40,235 nt of DNA, from contig JAHFHK010000005.1 in assembly GCA_023246955.1 (NCBI GenBank), positions 1 to 40,235 of the forward strand, written 5' to 3'. How positions within the stretch are numbered: the first letter of the stretch is position 1; every line of letters starts with the position of its first letter. Positions 32,383 to 38,953 of the stretch are shown here, piece by piece. Made by a program: the position numbers and the translations under genes. A model generated the notes under the pieces. That model worked only from the letters and a program-made list of their open reading frames with translations, was not told the DNA's origin and did no database searches. Source of the DNA: Candidatus Uhrbacteria bacterium. GTDB lineage: Bacteria; Patescibacteriota; Patescibacteriia; JACQRZ01.

Positions 32383-32426
32383 TCTAATTCACTAAACAGG
32401 TTCGAAACTCGTCCCACCCTGCGAGC
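32383..32426 (+). repeat. Direct repeat B, tRNA-3'-end-like
   Basis: It is the second copy of the 41-base repeat, with GGTTCGAA, GTCCCACCCTGCGAGCCA and a following hairpin. Read as a tRNA end it has a T-loop-like part, an acceptor-like part and a terminal CCA, but the T-stem does not pair. Confidence 0.6.
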
Positions 32427-32435
32427 CACTAAAGG

Positions 32436-32461
32436 AATCCTTGTTATGCAAGGATTTTTTT
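32436..32461 (+). terminator. Rho-independent terminator after the glycosyltransferase
   Basis: A perfect 8-bp stem AATCCTTG/CAAGGATT with a 5-base loop runs into TTTTT. Confidence 0.9.
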
Positions 32462-32519
32462 AGTACAGTAAGTGGGATATCCTAATCCATGGATCTATTT
32501 AATGCCGTGATGAGATACT

Positions 32520-32972
32520 ATGCAAAAACTACATTTTTCAATCATGATACAGGCACCCAAGGAAAAAGTCTGGCACACCATGCTTGATGATCAGTCATAT
32601 CGAGAATGGACCACTGTGTTTAATCCTGGATCATATTATAAGGGTGATTGGAGTAAAGGATCAAAAATATTATTTCTCGGTCCTCATCCCGATGGTTCCG
32701 GCGAGGCGGGAATGGTAAGTCGGATAGCGGACAATAAGCCATATGAATATATCTCCATTGAACATCTTGGTCTCATCAAAGATGGGGTAGAGGACGCGAC
32801 GAGTGAGGCTGCAAAAAAAATGACGCCTGCCTTCGAGAATTATACCTTTGTGGAAAAAGATGGAGCAACTGAAGTAGTGGTAGATATAGATGTGGATGAT
32901 GAGTACCGAGAGATGTTTGAAAAGATGTGGCTTGAAGCCCTGCCGCTCCTCAAAGAAATAGCGGAAATATAG
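32520..32972 (+). CDS. SRPBCC (START/Bet v1-like) domain protein
   Basis: The 150-residue protein fits the AHSA1/polyketide-cyclase type of the SRPBCC fold. It has an opening strand KLHFSIMIQAPKEKVWHTMLD, the W-T-x-V-F-N-P-G segment, a central strand pattern with GSKILFLGP, and the long C-terminal helix MWLEALPLLKEIAEI. Such proteins bind small hydrophobic ligands; no substrate can be inferred. It is followed after five bases by the reductase-like gene, so the two form an operon. Confidence 0.85.
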   Translation: MQKLHFSIMIQAPKEKVWHTMLDDQSYREWTTVFNPGSYYKGDWSKGSKILFLGPHPDGSGEAGMVSRIADNKPYEYISIEHLGLIKDGVEDATSEAAKKMTPAFENYTFVEKDGATEVVVDIDVDDEYREMFEKMWLEALPLLKEIAEI

Positions 32973-32977
32973 CTGAT

Positions 32978-33607
32978 ATGAGAAAAATAATTACGACCAC
33001 ATTTGTTACTCTTGATGGTGTCATGCAGGCTCCGGGAGGTCCAGAGGAAGACAAGACAGGCGGATTTGCGTATGGTGGCTGGCAAACAGCTTTTCCTGAA
33101 GACAAGATGTTGAGCTCTATTTTGAGTGGATTCTTTGGTATTCCGTTTGAGCTTCTCCTCGGCAGAGTCACCTACGATATTTTCGCTGGATATTGGCCTC
33201 ACGCCAAGACCGATCTCGAGGTGGCGACTCCGTTTAATAGCACGAAAAAATATGTTGTGTCGAAGGAGCTTTTTGAGCCTTCGTGGAATAACTCAGTCTG
33301 TATTGCTGGCGATGTGGTTGCACAGATAAAGAAACTGAAAGAACAAGACGGTCCCGATCTGTGGGTGTGGGGAAGCGGGAATCTCATTCAGACGTTGCTC
33401 AAATACCACCTGATCGATCGGATGCATCTTTGGATACACCCTATCACGATCGGTGAAGGCAAGCGGCTTTTTGCGGAGGGAACTCAAGCAGAAGGTCTCA
33501 AGCTTGTCGATTCAAAAATATCGGCAACTGGTATTATTTTTGCTACTTATGAGCCCGCTGGCGCGCTCAAGACTGGCTCCGTTACTGACCCACGAGTGAC
33601 CGAATGA
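32978..33607 (+). CDS. Dihydrofolate reductase-like/RibD C-terminal domain protein
   Basis: The 209-residue protein shows the RibD_C/DHFR-like fold. It has TTTFVTLDGVMQAPGG at the N-terminus, LLGRVTYDIFAGYWP (the NADPH-binding GRxTYE-type motif), KYVVSKEL, WGSGNLIQTLL and HPITIGEGKRLF. Family members are NAD(P)H-dependent reductases, often annotated as dihydrofolate reductase family, but they rarely act on folate; the substrate is unknown. It forms a two-gene operon with the SRPBCC gene. It has no Shine-Dalgarno sequence. Confidence 0.9.
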   Translation: MRKIITTTFVTLDGVMQAPGGPEEDKTGGFAYGGWQTAFPEDKMLSSILSGFFGIPFELLLGRVTYDIFAGYWPHAKTDLEVATPFNSTKKYVVSKELFEPSWNNSVCIAGDVVAQIKKLKEQDGPDLWVWGSGNLIQTLLKYHLIDRMHLWIHPITIGEGKRLFAEGTQAEGLKLVDSKISATGIIFATYEPAGALKTGSVTDPRVTE

Positions 33608-33647
33608 TAAATGCCTATCATTTTTTTTATTTTTAAACTCTAATACT

Positions 33648-33869
33648 ATGTCTTGGGCGGATAAAAAAATAATGGCGTATAAGAACGGCACCGTGGCCAC
33701 ATTCTTAGAAAAGCGTAATCTTGAACATGCGAACCCGCTGCTCTTTACACTGCTTGTCATCGGAATAATAATTATTATCTGGGGTCTTTGGGTGCATAGC
33801 TGGACGGCGATTATTAGTGCTGCTGTTCTGACTTTTTTGGGACATATTTTCGTCTGGACGAGGAAGTAA
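33648..33869 (+). CDS. Small two-helix membrane protein
   Basis: The 73-residue protein has a short basic N-terminal part (about 28 residues) and two hydrophobic helices, LLFTLLVIGIIIIIWGLWV and WTAIISAAVLTFLGHIFVW, joined by a tight turn (HS), and ends in RK. This predicts a hairpin in the membrane with both ends in the cytoplasm. I do not recognise a family. It lies between the reductase and the first Nudix gene. Confidence 0.65.
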   Translation: MSWADKKIMAYKNGTVATFLEKRNLEHANPLLFTLLVIGIIIIIWGLWVHSWTAIISAAVLTFLGHIFVWTRK

Positions 33870-33901
33870 ATAAGAAGGACGTTCGAATTGTTATAAAAAT
33901 C

Positions 33902-34327
33902 ATGAAAAATAACGGGAAGAGAAATCGGGCGTCTGGGGTCGTGGTGCACGAGAATCGTGTACTCCTTATGCATAGAATTAATAGTCATGAGGGTGGGAGA
34001 GAATATTACACCACTCTCGGCGGTGGAGTTGAGGGTACCGAAAGTATTCTTGAGGCCGTAGCGAGGGAGGTGTATGAAGAGAGTATGGTGACCGTCAACG
34101 TAGGTGCGCTTATTTTGGAACATGAAACTGAACATCAGAATCAGTACTACTATATCTGTGATTATGTTTCGGGAGAGCCTGGTTTATGGGTCGATGGTCC
34201 AGAATATATCAAACATCAGGCGGGTGATATCCATGAACCTGTTTGGGTTCCTTTTGCTGAAATAAAGAATATAAATCTTCTTCCGGTTGAAATTAAGAAT
34301 GCATTAGTGGCTCGCTTTGGATCCTAA
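33902..34327 (+). CDS. Nudix hydrolase, copy 1
   Basis: The 141-residue protein contains a Nudix box with the pattern G-x5-E-x7-REVYEE (residues about 42-64), except that the usual final glycine is methionine (EESMV). Nudix enzymes hydrolyse nucleoside diphosphates linked to another group, with Mg2+ held by the box glutamates. It is 88% identical by my hand count (124 of 141) to the second copy at 38954, so the two arose by a recent duplication. The gene stands alone with no Shine-Dalgarno sequence. The substrate is not predictable. Confidence 0.92.
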   Translation: MKNNGKRNRASGVVVHENRVLLMHRINSHEGGREYYTTLGGGVEGTESILEAVAREVYEESMVTVNVGALILEHETEHQNQYYYICDYVSGEPGLWVDGPEYIKHQAGDIHEPVWVPFAEIKNINLLPVEIKNALVARFGS

Positions 34328-34418
34328 GAGTTTATAGATATAGTAGGCAAAAGAGGCGCATCCCTTGGGGCTTTTTTGGGAAGTGGAGTGTTCGAAATTC
34401 GGTGTGCGTTACGGGGTC

Positions 34419-34447
34419 TTGACTTTTTACTCATTTTGGCTTATAAT
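34419..34447 (+). promoter_or_regulatory. Consensus sigma-70 promoter
   Basis: TTGACT (34419-34424), a 17-base spacer and a perfect TATAAT (34442-34447). It lies 32 bases before the start codon of the next gene. Confidence 0.85.
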
Positions 34448-34479
34448 AAAAGACATATTCTTATAATAGGAGGTTTTCC

Positions 34480-34800
34480 ATGGACGCAATAGCGACTTTG
34501 AAAATTATCGAAGATCTTACAGGTGGCAATGCTGGCGTGATTAGTGTTGAATTATATTGCCCAGAATACACAAGTGTAGGTATTTCGGAAGACTTTACAG
34601 AAAACGAAGATCTGGTAGATAAGTTGATTGGGGATGTCCCTCCCTATGAGCGTGTAAAACAAAAAAATTCCGTCATCAATTATCTTATAAAACAGGGATT
34701 TAAAATGATTTCCGCCACGTCAATTCCGTTTTTCATCAACTCGAAAGGAGAAATTACCCAGGTGCGCACGGAAGTGTATTTTGAAGTATCCACACGATAA
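34480..34800 (+). CDS. Hypothetical protein with a strong promoter and Shine-Dalgarno sequence
   Basis: The 106-residue soluble protein is not recognised. It is mixed alpha/beta, with AIATLKIIEDLTGG and VISVELYCPEYTSVGI at the start and IPFFINSKGEITQVRTEVYFEV at the end. It has one cysteine and no membrane segment. An AGGAGG sequence six bases before ATG 34480 fixes the start. The combination of a near-perfect promoter and a perfect Shine-Dalgarno sequence contrasts with the conserved genes of the window and suggests a different origin or high expression. Confidence 0.65.
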   Translation: MDAIATLKIIEDLTGGNAGVISVELYCPEYTSVGISEDFTENEDLVDKLIGDVPPYERVKQKNSVINYLIKQGFKMISATSIPFFINSKGEITQVRTEVYFEVSTR

Positions 34801-34883
34801 ATAGACAAAAAATTATCTAAGTATAGAGCCGTATGGTATCATCCAGCGGCTCTTAAATTTTTTATCCAATTCCTTGCTCAAGG

Positions 34884-35615
34884 CTAGGGAAGGGCTAGCT
34901 TATCGTATAGCTGCTTGAATATGACCTTTTGAAAATCTGCAAGTTCTTTGTTCTTGATAATCAAAACCCGCTCGGTATTGAGATCGATTAGGGAGGTATA
35001 ATCGCTGTAGATGAGTTGGATGATATTTTGATCGAAGAGACTCGTCTCTGACGATATGAACTTTATAAATCGTTCAAGCCTCGGTTTTTTTCTCGTTCCA
35101 GAAATTGGATTGCTTATCACCATTCTTTCAAGCTTCTTTTTATCCCGCAAAGCTCGATAATTTTTTGAAAGATATTTATTGACCGCGTCCAGATTTTTTT
35201 CGGAAGTATATCGGTAAAACGTTTCTCCGTTTTTCGTGTGGGTGATAACGTCGTCGAACGCTGCCCGAATACCATTAAATCCATGCAGGAAGCGAATTTC
35301 TTTTTGTTTATATAGGTCGTCTGCGATAACTTGTTTTTCTATCTTGCCAGAAACATCCGAGGCAGCCTTTGCGAAAGCGAGGGTGATTAGGCGGGGGCTG
35401 GCAGCATGATACACTTTTCGTCGCCCTTGCTCTTTTACAAAAATAAAACGCTGAGCAAGAAGGGCAGATAATGCCCGATACACTGCGGGTCGATGGGCGC
35501 CCATTTTTTCACAGATACCTGAGGCAATCATCGGTCCCTCTTCTCGGAGTAGTTCGTAGACTGCATCCGTATGCTTAGGGAGTGCGAGTCGTTTAAATAT
35601 TTCTTTTGTACTCAT
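34884..35615 (-). CDS. TrmB-like transcriptional regulator
   Basis: The 243-residue protein has an N-terminal winged helix-turn-helix (DAVYELLREEGPMIASGICEKMGAHRPAVYRALSAL, then a wing with RRKVYHAASP) and a C-terminal sensor-like domain. That domain contains RFLHGFNGIRAAFDDVI, TFYRYTSEKN and ERMVISNP. The layout fits the TrmB family, which controls sugar or envelope genes in archaea and bacteria. It is transcribed divergently from the 35731 gene, whose upstream region holds inverted repeats that could be its operator. Its own promoter places the start of transcription on the A of ATG 35615, so the mRNA is probably leaderless. Confidence 0.8.
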   Translation of the reverse strand: MSTKEIFKRLALPKHTDAVYELLREEGPMIASGICEKMGAHRPAVYRALSALLAQRFIFVKEQGRRKVYHAASPRLITLAFAKAASDVSGKIEKQVIADDLYKQKEIRFLHGFNGIRAAFDDVITHTKNGETFYRYTSEKNLDAVNKYLSKNYRALRDKKKLERMVISNPISGTRKKPRLERFIKFISSETSLFDQNIIQLIYSDYTSLIDLNTERVLIIKNKELADFQKVIFKQLYDKLALP

Positions 35616-35621
35616 ATCTTC

Positions 35622-35650
35622 ATTGTATTATCTTTGATACATTTTTTCAA
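35622..35650 (-). promoter_or_regulatory. Sigma-70 promoter of the TrmB-like gene, leaderless
   Basis: On the minus strand TTGAAA (35645-35650) and TACAAT (35622-35627) are spaced 17 bases apart. Counting seven bases on from the -10 box lands on 35615, the A of the start codon. Confidence 0.7.
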
Positions 35651-35685
35651 GCATTTCAGCGCAGATACATTAATTGGGGTACTAT

Positions 35686-35706
35686 CTGACTGTCAGTTCT
35701 TTGACA
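35686..35706. promoter_or_regulatory. Overlapping inverted repeats, possible operator
   Basis: CTGAC-T-GTCAG and TGTCA-6-TGACA overlap in the divergent intergenic region between the TrmB-like gene and the 35731 gene. They could bind the TrmB-like regulator. Confidence 0.35.
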
Positions 35707-35730
35707 ACAAAACTTGAAGAGGTGTGCGTT

Positions 35731-36036
35731 ATGACAAGCAGAACTTTGCCCATTAAGCCTTCCACAGTGGTTAAGCAGAAAACGAACAATATTCCGGATG
35801 CTGTCTTTGAGATCTTTAATCAGCTTATCGTTGAAAACTTCAATGGTCAATCTGCTACGGTTATGCAGAAAGATGTGATGAATCTCATTAGGAAAAAAAT
35901 CCCGAATCCTCGTGAAGCGTTCGGAAAGGGTTGGCTCGATGTGGAAGATTCCTATCGATCTGCTGGGTGGAAAGTCAAATACGATAGTCCAGGCTACAAT
36001 GAGTCATATGAGGCGTACTTTGTATTTAGCAAGTAA
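35731..36036 (+). CDS. Hypothetical protein, 101 residues
   Basis: The start ATG 35731 is chosen because an AGAGG sequence lies eight bases upstream; the track start at 35674 lies within the operator-like region. The protein is soluble and mixed alpha/beta. Its core has NIPDAVFEIFNQLIVENF and MQKDVMNLIRKKI, and the end is aromatic, W-K-V-K-Y-D-S-P-G-Y, then EAYFVF. It has no Cys motif and no membrane segment. The fold hints at a small nucleic-acid or protein-binding domain, but I recognise no family. It is divergent from the TrmB-like gene and may be its target. Confidence 0.6.
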   Translation: MTSRTLPIKPSTVVKQKTNNIPDAVFEIFNQLIVENFNGQSATVMQKDVMNLIRKKIPNPREAFGKGWLDVEDSYRSAGWKVKYDSPGYNESYEAYFVFSK

Positions 36037-36083
36037 AAAGCATGACGGTATAGTACGTATAGATGTGGGGAGGTATATCATCC

Positions 36084-36317
36084 ATGAAAGTCATAGAAGA
36101 GCATGTTTGGCATGAGTTTGCCTGTATTGCTTGCAAATCTGTGTGCCAGGCAGAACCGGAGGATGTGGATTCGAGGCCAAATATTGATTGTGACGGTGAC
36201 GAGGTAGGAAGGATTTTTATCGTCCAATGCGGGAAATGTGGTAAGAACCATGATCTTCCATCACGGAAAGTTACCGATAAGATTAGAGCAATAGCGAAAG
36301 CTAAATTGAGGAGATAA
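36084..36317 (+). CDS. Small zinc-ribbon protein
   Basis: ATG 36084 follows GGGGAGG (36067-36073) and gives 77 residues. The protein has CIACKSVC near residues 15-22, a single Cys in a DCDGDE acidic stretch, and CGKCGKNH near residue 50, so one structural zinc site is likely. The C-terminus is basic (RAIAKAKLRR). The fold resembles a small zinc-ribbon adaptor; the function is unknown. It follows the 35731 gene by 47 bases and is ended by a hairpin terminator, so the two may be co-transcribed. Confidence 0.6.
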   Translation: MKVIEEHVWHEFACIACKSVCQAEPEDVDSRPNIDCDGDEVGRIFIVQCGKCGKNHDLPSRKVTDKIRAIAKAKLRR

Positions 36318-36326
36318 ATTTTTTGC

Positions 36327-36357
36327 ATGCCATCTATAAATTAGGTGGCATTTTTTT
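36327..36357 (+). terminator. Rho-independent terminator
   Basis: ATGCCATCT pairs with AGGTGGCAT (one G-U) around a 7-base loop and continues into seven T. Confidence 0.9.
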
Positions 36358-36399
36358 ACTAAGGCTTACATTATAATTTGGGTGTATACTCCGGGAGGG

Positions 36400-36427
36400 T
36401 TGACGATTGCCTATATCATGGTATGCT
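36400..36427 (+). promoter_or_regulatory. Promoter of the membrane protein gene
   Basis: TTGACG and TATGCT are spaced 16 bases apart, 33 bases before ATG 36461. Confidence 0.55.
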
Positions 36428-36460
36428 GGTCGTTGACTTCATGTCACTGGAGGAGAGTTT

Positions 36461-37036
36461 ATGAGTCCTTTGATAATTGCAAGTACTGTATTAGCCCTCG
36501 GGTTATACATTCCACTTTGTATCCAAATCGTTAGGGGTACCGCGAAGCAAAATCTGACCACATGGCTTTTGTGGGCGACGCTTGATCTGATTGTTGTCGC
36601 CACGCTCATTGTGCAGCATGGCAATTTCTTACTCCCCATAGCATACACGCTTGGAAGTGGTATCACGGCACTTTGTATTATGCGATCCAAGAATGCCACG
36701 TGGACATGGTTCGAGAGCTTTGTCACTTTCTTGGTGGTGGTGTGTTTAGTAATTTGGACATTCTCGGATGCTAAGTCCGCTACCGTTGTCAGCTCTATTG
36801 CGTTGGTTATTGCTGGAATACCGCAGTTGGTAGAAAGCTATATAGAGCCATGGAATACCCCTATCTTTATCTATGTTGGCTATTTTACCGCAAATGGCTT
36901 GTCTATCCTCGGTGCAAAAAATTGGTCAGTTGAAGAGCGATTTTATCCCGTATGTGCAGCTATCTTCTGTCTAGCGGTTTCAACTCTTGCGCTCCGTAAG
37001 TTCTGGCTTAAGCGTGGGGATGTGCCGGTCACTTGA
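36461..37036 (+). CDS. Multi-pass membrane protein with PQ-loop-like pattern, unknown function
   Basis: The 191-residue protein has about six hydrophobic helices. Two similar halves seem present: LGLYIPLCIQIVRGTAKQNL in the first and IAGIPQLVESYIEPWNTP in the second, each with a proline inside a helix followed by a polar turn. This recalls PQ-loop/SWEET-type transporters, but the exact PQ motif appears only in the second half (IPQLV). A GGAGGAG Shine-Dalgarno sequence five bases before ATG 36461 fixes the start. It is a single-gene unit between two terminators. Confidence 0.65.
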   Translation: MSPLIIASTVLALGLYIPLCIQIVRGTAKQNLTTWLLWATLDLIVVATLIVQHGNFLLPIAYTLGSGITALCIMRSKNATWTWFESFVTFLVVVCLVIWTFSDAKSATVVSSIALVIAGIPQLVESYIEPWNTPIFIYVGYFTANGLSILGAKNWSVEERFYPVCAAIFCLAVSTLALRKFWLKRGDVPVT

Positions 37037-37068
37037 AATATTTCTTTGTTCCACAAAATGAACGTATT

Positions 37069-37101
37069 GAGGTTTTCGACAATGTCGAGAGCCTCTTTTT
37101 T
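37069..37101 (+). terminator. Rho-independent terminator
   Basis: A 12-bp stem GAGGTTTTCGAC/GTCGAGAGCCTC with two G-U pairs and a 3-base loop is followed by six T. Confidence 0.9.
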
Positions 37102-37155
37102 ATTGTATTTGCTCGTGGTGCATTGAAGTTTGAACTTTGCTACGCGTATAGACCC

Positions 37156-37184
37156 TTGACAGAATGAGTATTCTGTGTTATAAA
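37156..37184 (+). promoter_or_regulatory. Near-consensus sigma-70 promoter
   Basis: A perfect TTGACA, a 17-base spacer and TATAAA. It is the best promoter in the window and lies ahead of the lipoprotein gene, with an AAGGAG sequence further down. Confidence 0.85.
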
Positions 37185-37233
37185 TACAGGCGAGTTCATT
37201 GATGAATAGAGAGAAAAAAAGGAGATAAAAGCA

Positions 37234-37914
37234 ATGAATAGAGTGACACGTGGACTCTTGGTTGGTGCCCTATCTGTCATGAATATGACGATATTGTCAT
37301 CGTGTGCGAGCGATGAGAACGCTTCAGAGTCAGATGCAACCCCTATGATGGATGCTTTTGTTAAGGAGTTTGCTAAGCGTAAGTATGACGTGGGTCAGGA
37401 TAAGGGAAAACAGATTCAGGCTCCTGATGATAGCGAGAATGCTATCGCTCCCGCAAGTATGCCTAGAGACAATGGGCAAATAGTGGAGATCAAGAATCTC
37501 ACCCAAGCTCCAGCAAGCGTAGATATGCCTGACATGAGTGTGTCAAGTGTAGTCGGCGTGAAAGTACTAAAGGTTAGGCCGTTCGTATATACCCAGGAAA
37601 GAAAGGTTCACGTTCAAAACGACCGCCAAGATGTTATCATTGCTGGTAGTGGTATGGGTAGTACGGTAACCGGTGTTGTGGTTGGCTCTGCTTTCGGGCC
37701 GGTTGGCATGTTTTTTGGCGGTGGCGTTGGCTTTATAACGGGTACAATGACTGCGTGGGGCGCCACGGGAGGCGACAAGTATGAGATGAAGAAGTTTCAA
37801 ATTAGGGGATATGAGGATGTCCTCGATAATGGTCAGGTAATGCTGACTCAAGTAGAATACCATCCCGGGCAAACAGTTGAGATAAAGAAACTCGTCTATG
37901 ACGAGATCCGCTAG
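37234..37914 (+). CDS. Gly-zipper lipoprotein
   Basis: The 226-residue protein starts with a lipoprotein signal peptide ending in ILSSC (lipobox cysteine at residue 24) and a polar, acidic region after it. Between about residues 137 and 179 lies a glycine-rich hydrophobic stretch with repeated G-x3-G spacing, like the Gly-zipper domains of 17-kDa-antigen-type outer-membrane lipoproteins. The C-terminal 45 residues form a small beta-rich domain (GYEDVLDNGQVMLTQVEYHPGQTV). AAGGAG nine bases before the ATG fixes the start. Similar lipoproteins are typical of Gram-negative bacteria, so its presence here together with a consensus promoter hints at horizontal transfer. It forms a single-gene unit. 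Confidence 0.8.
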   Translation: MNRVTRGLLVGALSVMNMTILSSCASDENASESDATPMMDAFVKEFAKRKYDVGQDKGKQIQAPDDSENAIAPASMPRDNGQIVEIKNLTQAPASVDMPDMSVSSVVGVKVLKVRPFVYTQERKVHVQNDRQDVIIAGSGMGSTVTGVVVGSAFGPVGMFFGGGVGFITGTMTAWGATGGDKYEMKKFQIRGYEDVLDNGQVMLTQVEYHPGQTVEIKKLVYDEIR

Positions 37915-37933
37915 CGGCCCGATAAATAATTTC

Positions 37934-37964
37934 GTCCCAACACTCTTAGTGTGGGACTTTTTTT
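37934..37964 (+). terminator. Rho-independent terminator of the lipoprotein gene
   Basis: GTCCCA-A-CACT pairs with AGTG-TGGGAC (one bulged A) around CTT and ends in seven T. Confidence 0.88.
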
Positions 37965-37979
37965 ATCTTGATCGATGCC

Positions 37980-38008
37980 TTGTCATACAAGCATTTTTTT
38001 AGTAGGGT
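37980..38008 (+). promoter_or_regulatory. Possible promoter of the PPOX-like operon
   Basis: TTGTCA and TAGGGT are spaced 17 bases apart, 34 bases before ATG 38042. Confidence 0.45.
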
Positions 38009-38041
38009 GAATATGAGCAGTCCGAATATATCTAAAAAAAT

Positions 38042-38488
38042 ATGTCTCCCGAGGAGCTAGAGAAATGGAAGAAAGTTTTTAAATTCATTAGCACTAATGA
38101 ATTTGGTGTGGTCTCCACTATCAGTCTTGACGGTCTTGCGCCGGAGTCAGCAGTTGTTGCCATATCTGAAACCGATAGTTTTGAATTGGTTTTTGGTTCA
38201 TTTTTTGATTCAAGAAAGAATCAGAACATAGCAAAGAATCCTAGTGTGTCGGTGGTTATCGGGTGGGATAATACCAATAAAACTACGATCCAGTTCGAGG
38301 GTACGGCATTACTTGCTGAAGGAGAGGAGCGAAAGTTTCTAGCAGAGAGACATGTTGCTAAAAATCCCGATTCCAAGGAGTTCTCGGACGATCCTCGTCA
38401 GCAGTATTTTAGGATAGTTCCAAAATGGGTTCGCTATTCAAACTTTTCCGTCGATCCCCAGGAGGTTTGGGAGTTAAAGCGGACCTAA
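38042..38488 (+). CDS. Pyridoxamine 5'-phosphate oxidase-like FMN-binding protein
   Basis: The 148-residue split-barrel protein has the PPOX family pattern. It has FISTNEFGVVSTISLDGLAPESA at the start, FGSFFDSRKNQNIAKNPSVSVVIGW with the flavin-binding RKxxNI-type segment, TIQFEGTALL, and the C-terminal RYSNFSVDPQEVWEL. Members bind FMN or F420 or heme and carry out redox reactions on small molecules; the substrate is unknown. A broken copy of its C-terminus lies 6.7 kb upstream at 31338. The M23 peptidase gene follows after eight bases and the second Nudix gene after that, so the three may form an operon. No Shine-Dalgarno sequence. Confidence 0.9.
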   Translation: MSPEELEKWKKVFKFISTNEFGVVSTISLDGLAPESAVVAISETDSFELVFGSFFDSRKNQNIAKNPSVSVVIGWDNTNKTTIQFEGTALLAEGEERKFLAERHVAKNPDSKEFSDDPRQQYFRIVPKWVRYSNFSVDPQEVWELKRT

Positions 38489-38496
38489 GTATTACT

Positions 38497-38928
38497 ATGA
38501 AAACCACTAATACATATCATCTCCCGATCAATCTCAGTCTTGTTACCTCTATTCAATCAGATTCAAAGGCTCACGTTGGCGATCTTATTTATTCCATTGA
38601 TTATGACGCACCAGAGGGAACTCCAGTTTTTGCGGCGTTCGATGGTACCGTTACTGAGGTCAAGGATGATTCGAGTAGAGGAGGAGATGATCCTGTTTTT
38701 GACGATGATGGCAACTATATTGCGATGCTCCATGACAACAACGAGGTGTCTTGGTATGAGCATCTTCGCTTTCAATCCTCAAAAGTAGCGGTGGGTGATA
38801 GGGTGGTCGCTGGGCATATTATTGCCGAGGTGGGGAATACGGGCTGGAGTGAATGTCCCCATTTACACTTCATGGTATATCCAAATGGTCTGGAGTATAA
38901 AACGTTGGAGATAGAGTTTGCACTATAG
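38497..38928 (+). CDS. M23 family (LytM-like) metallopeptidase
   Basis: The protein is 143 residues from ATG 38497 (the track start lies inside the PPOX gene). It has the M23 signature order: SIDYDAPEGTPVFAAFDGTV, then YEHLRF, then VGDRVVAGHIIAEVGNTG, then CPHLHFMVYP with the HLH metal ligand. The first zinc-ligand His of classical LytM (H-x3-D) is not at the usual place; a His lies eight residues before the Asp (AHVGDLIYSID), as in some subfamilies with a Y-x-I-D-F motif. There is no signal peptide, so it may be cytosolic or exported by another route. It would cleave peptidoglycan cross-bridges if active. Confidence 0.85.
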   Translation: MKTTNTYHLPINLSLVTSIQSDSKAHVGDLIYSIDYDAPEGTPVFAAFDGTVTEVKDDSSRGGDDPVFDDDGNYIAMLHDNNEVSWYEHLRFQSSKVAVGDRVVAGHIIAEVGNTGWSECPHLHFMVYPNGLEYKTLEIEFAL

Positions 38929-38953
38929 CCCTATACTTGGTAATAAAAAAATT

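Noticed and set aside
34349-34377. Possible terminator after Nudix copy 1
   Set aside because: The T-run is good but the stem has only weak A-U and one G-C pair with mismatches; support is too thin.
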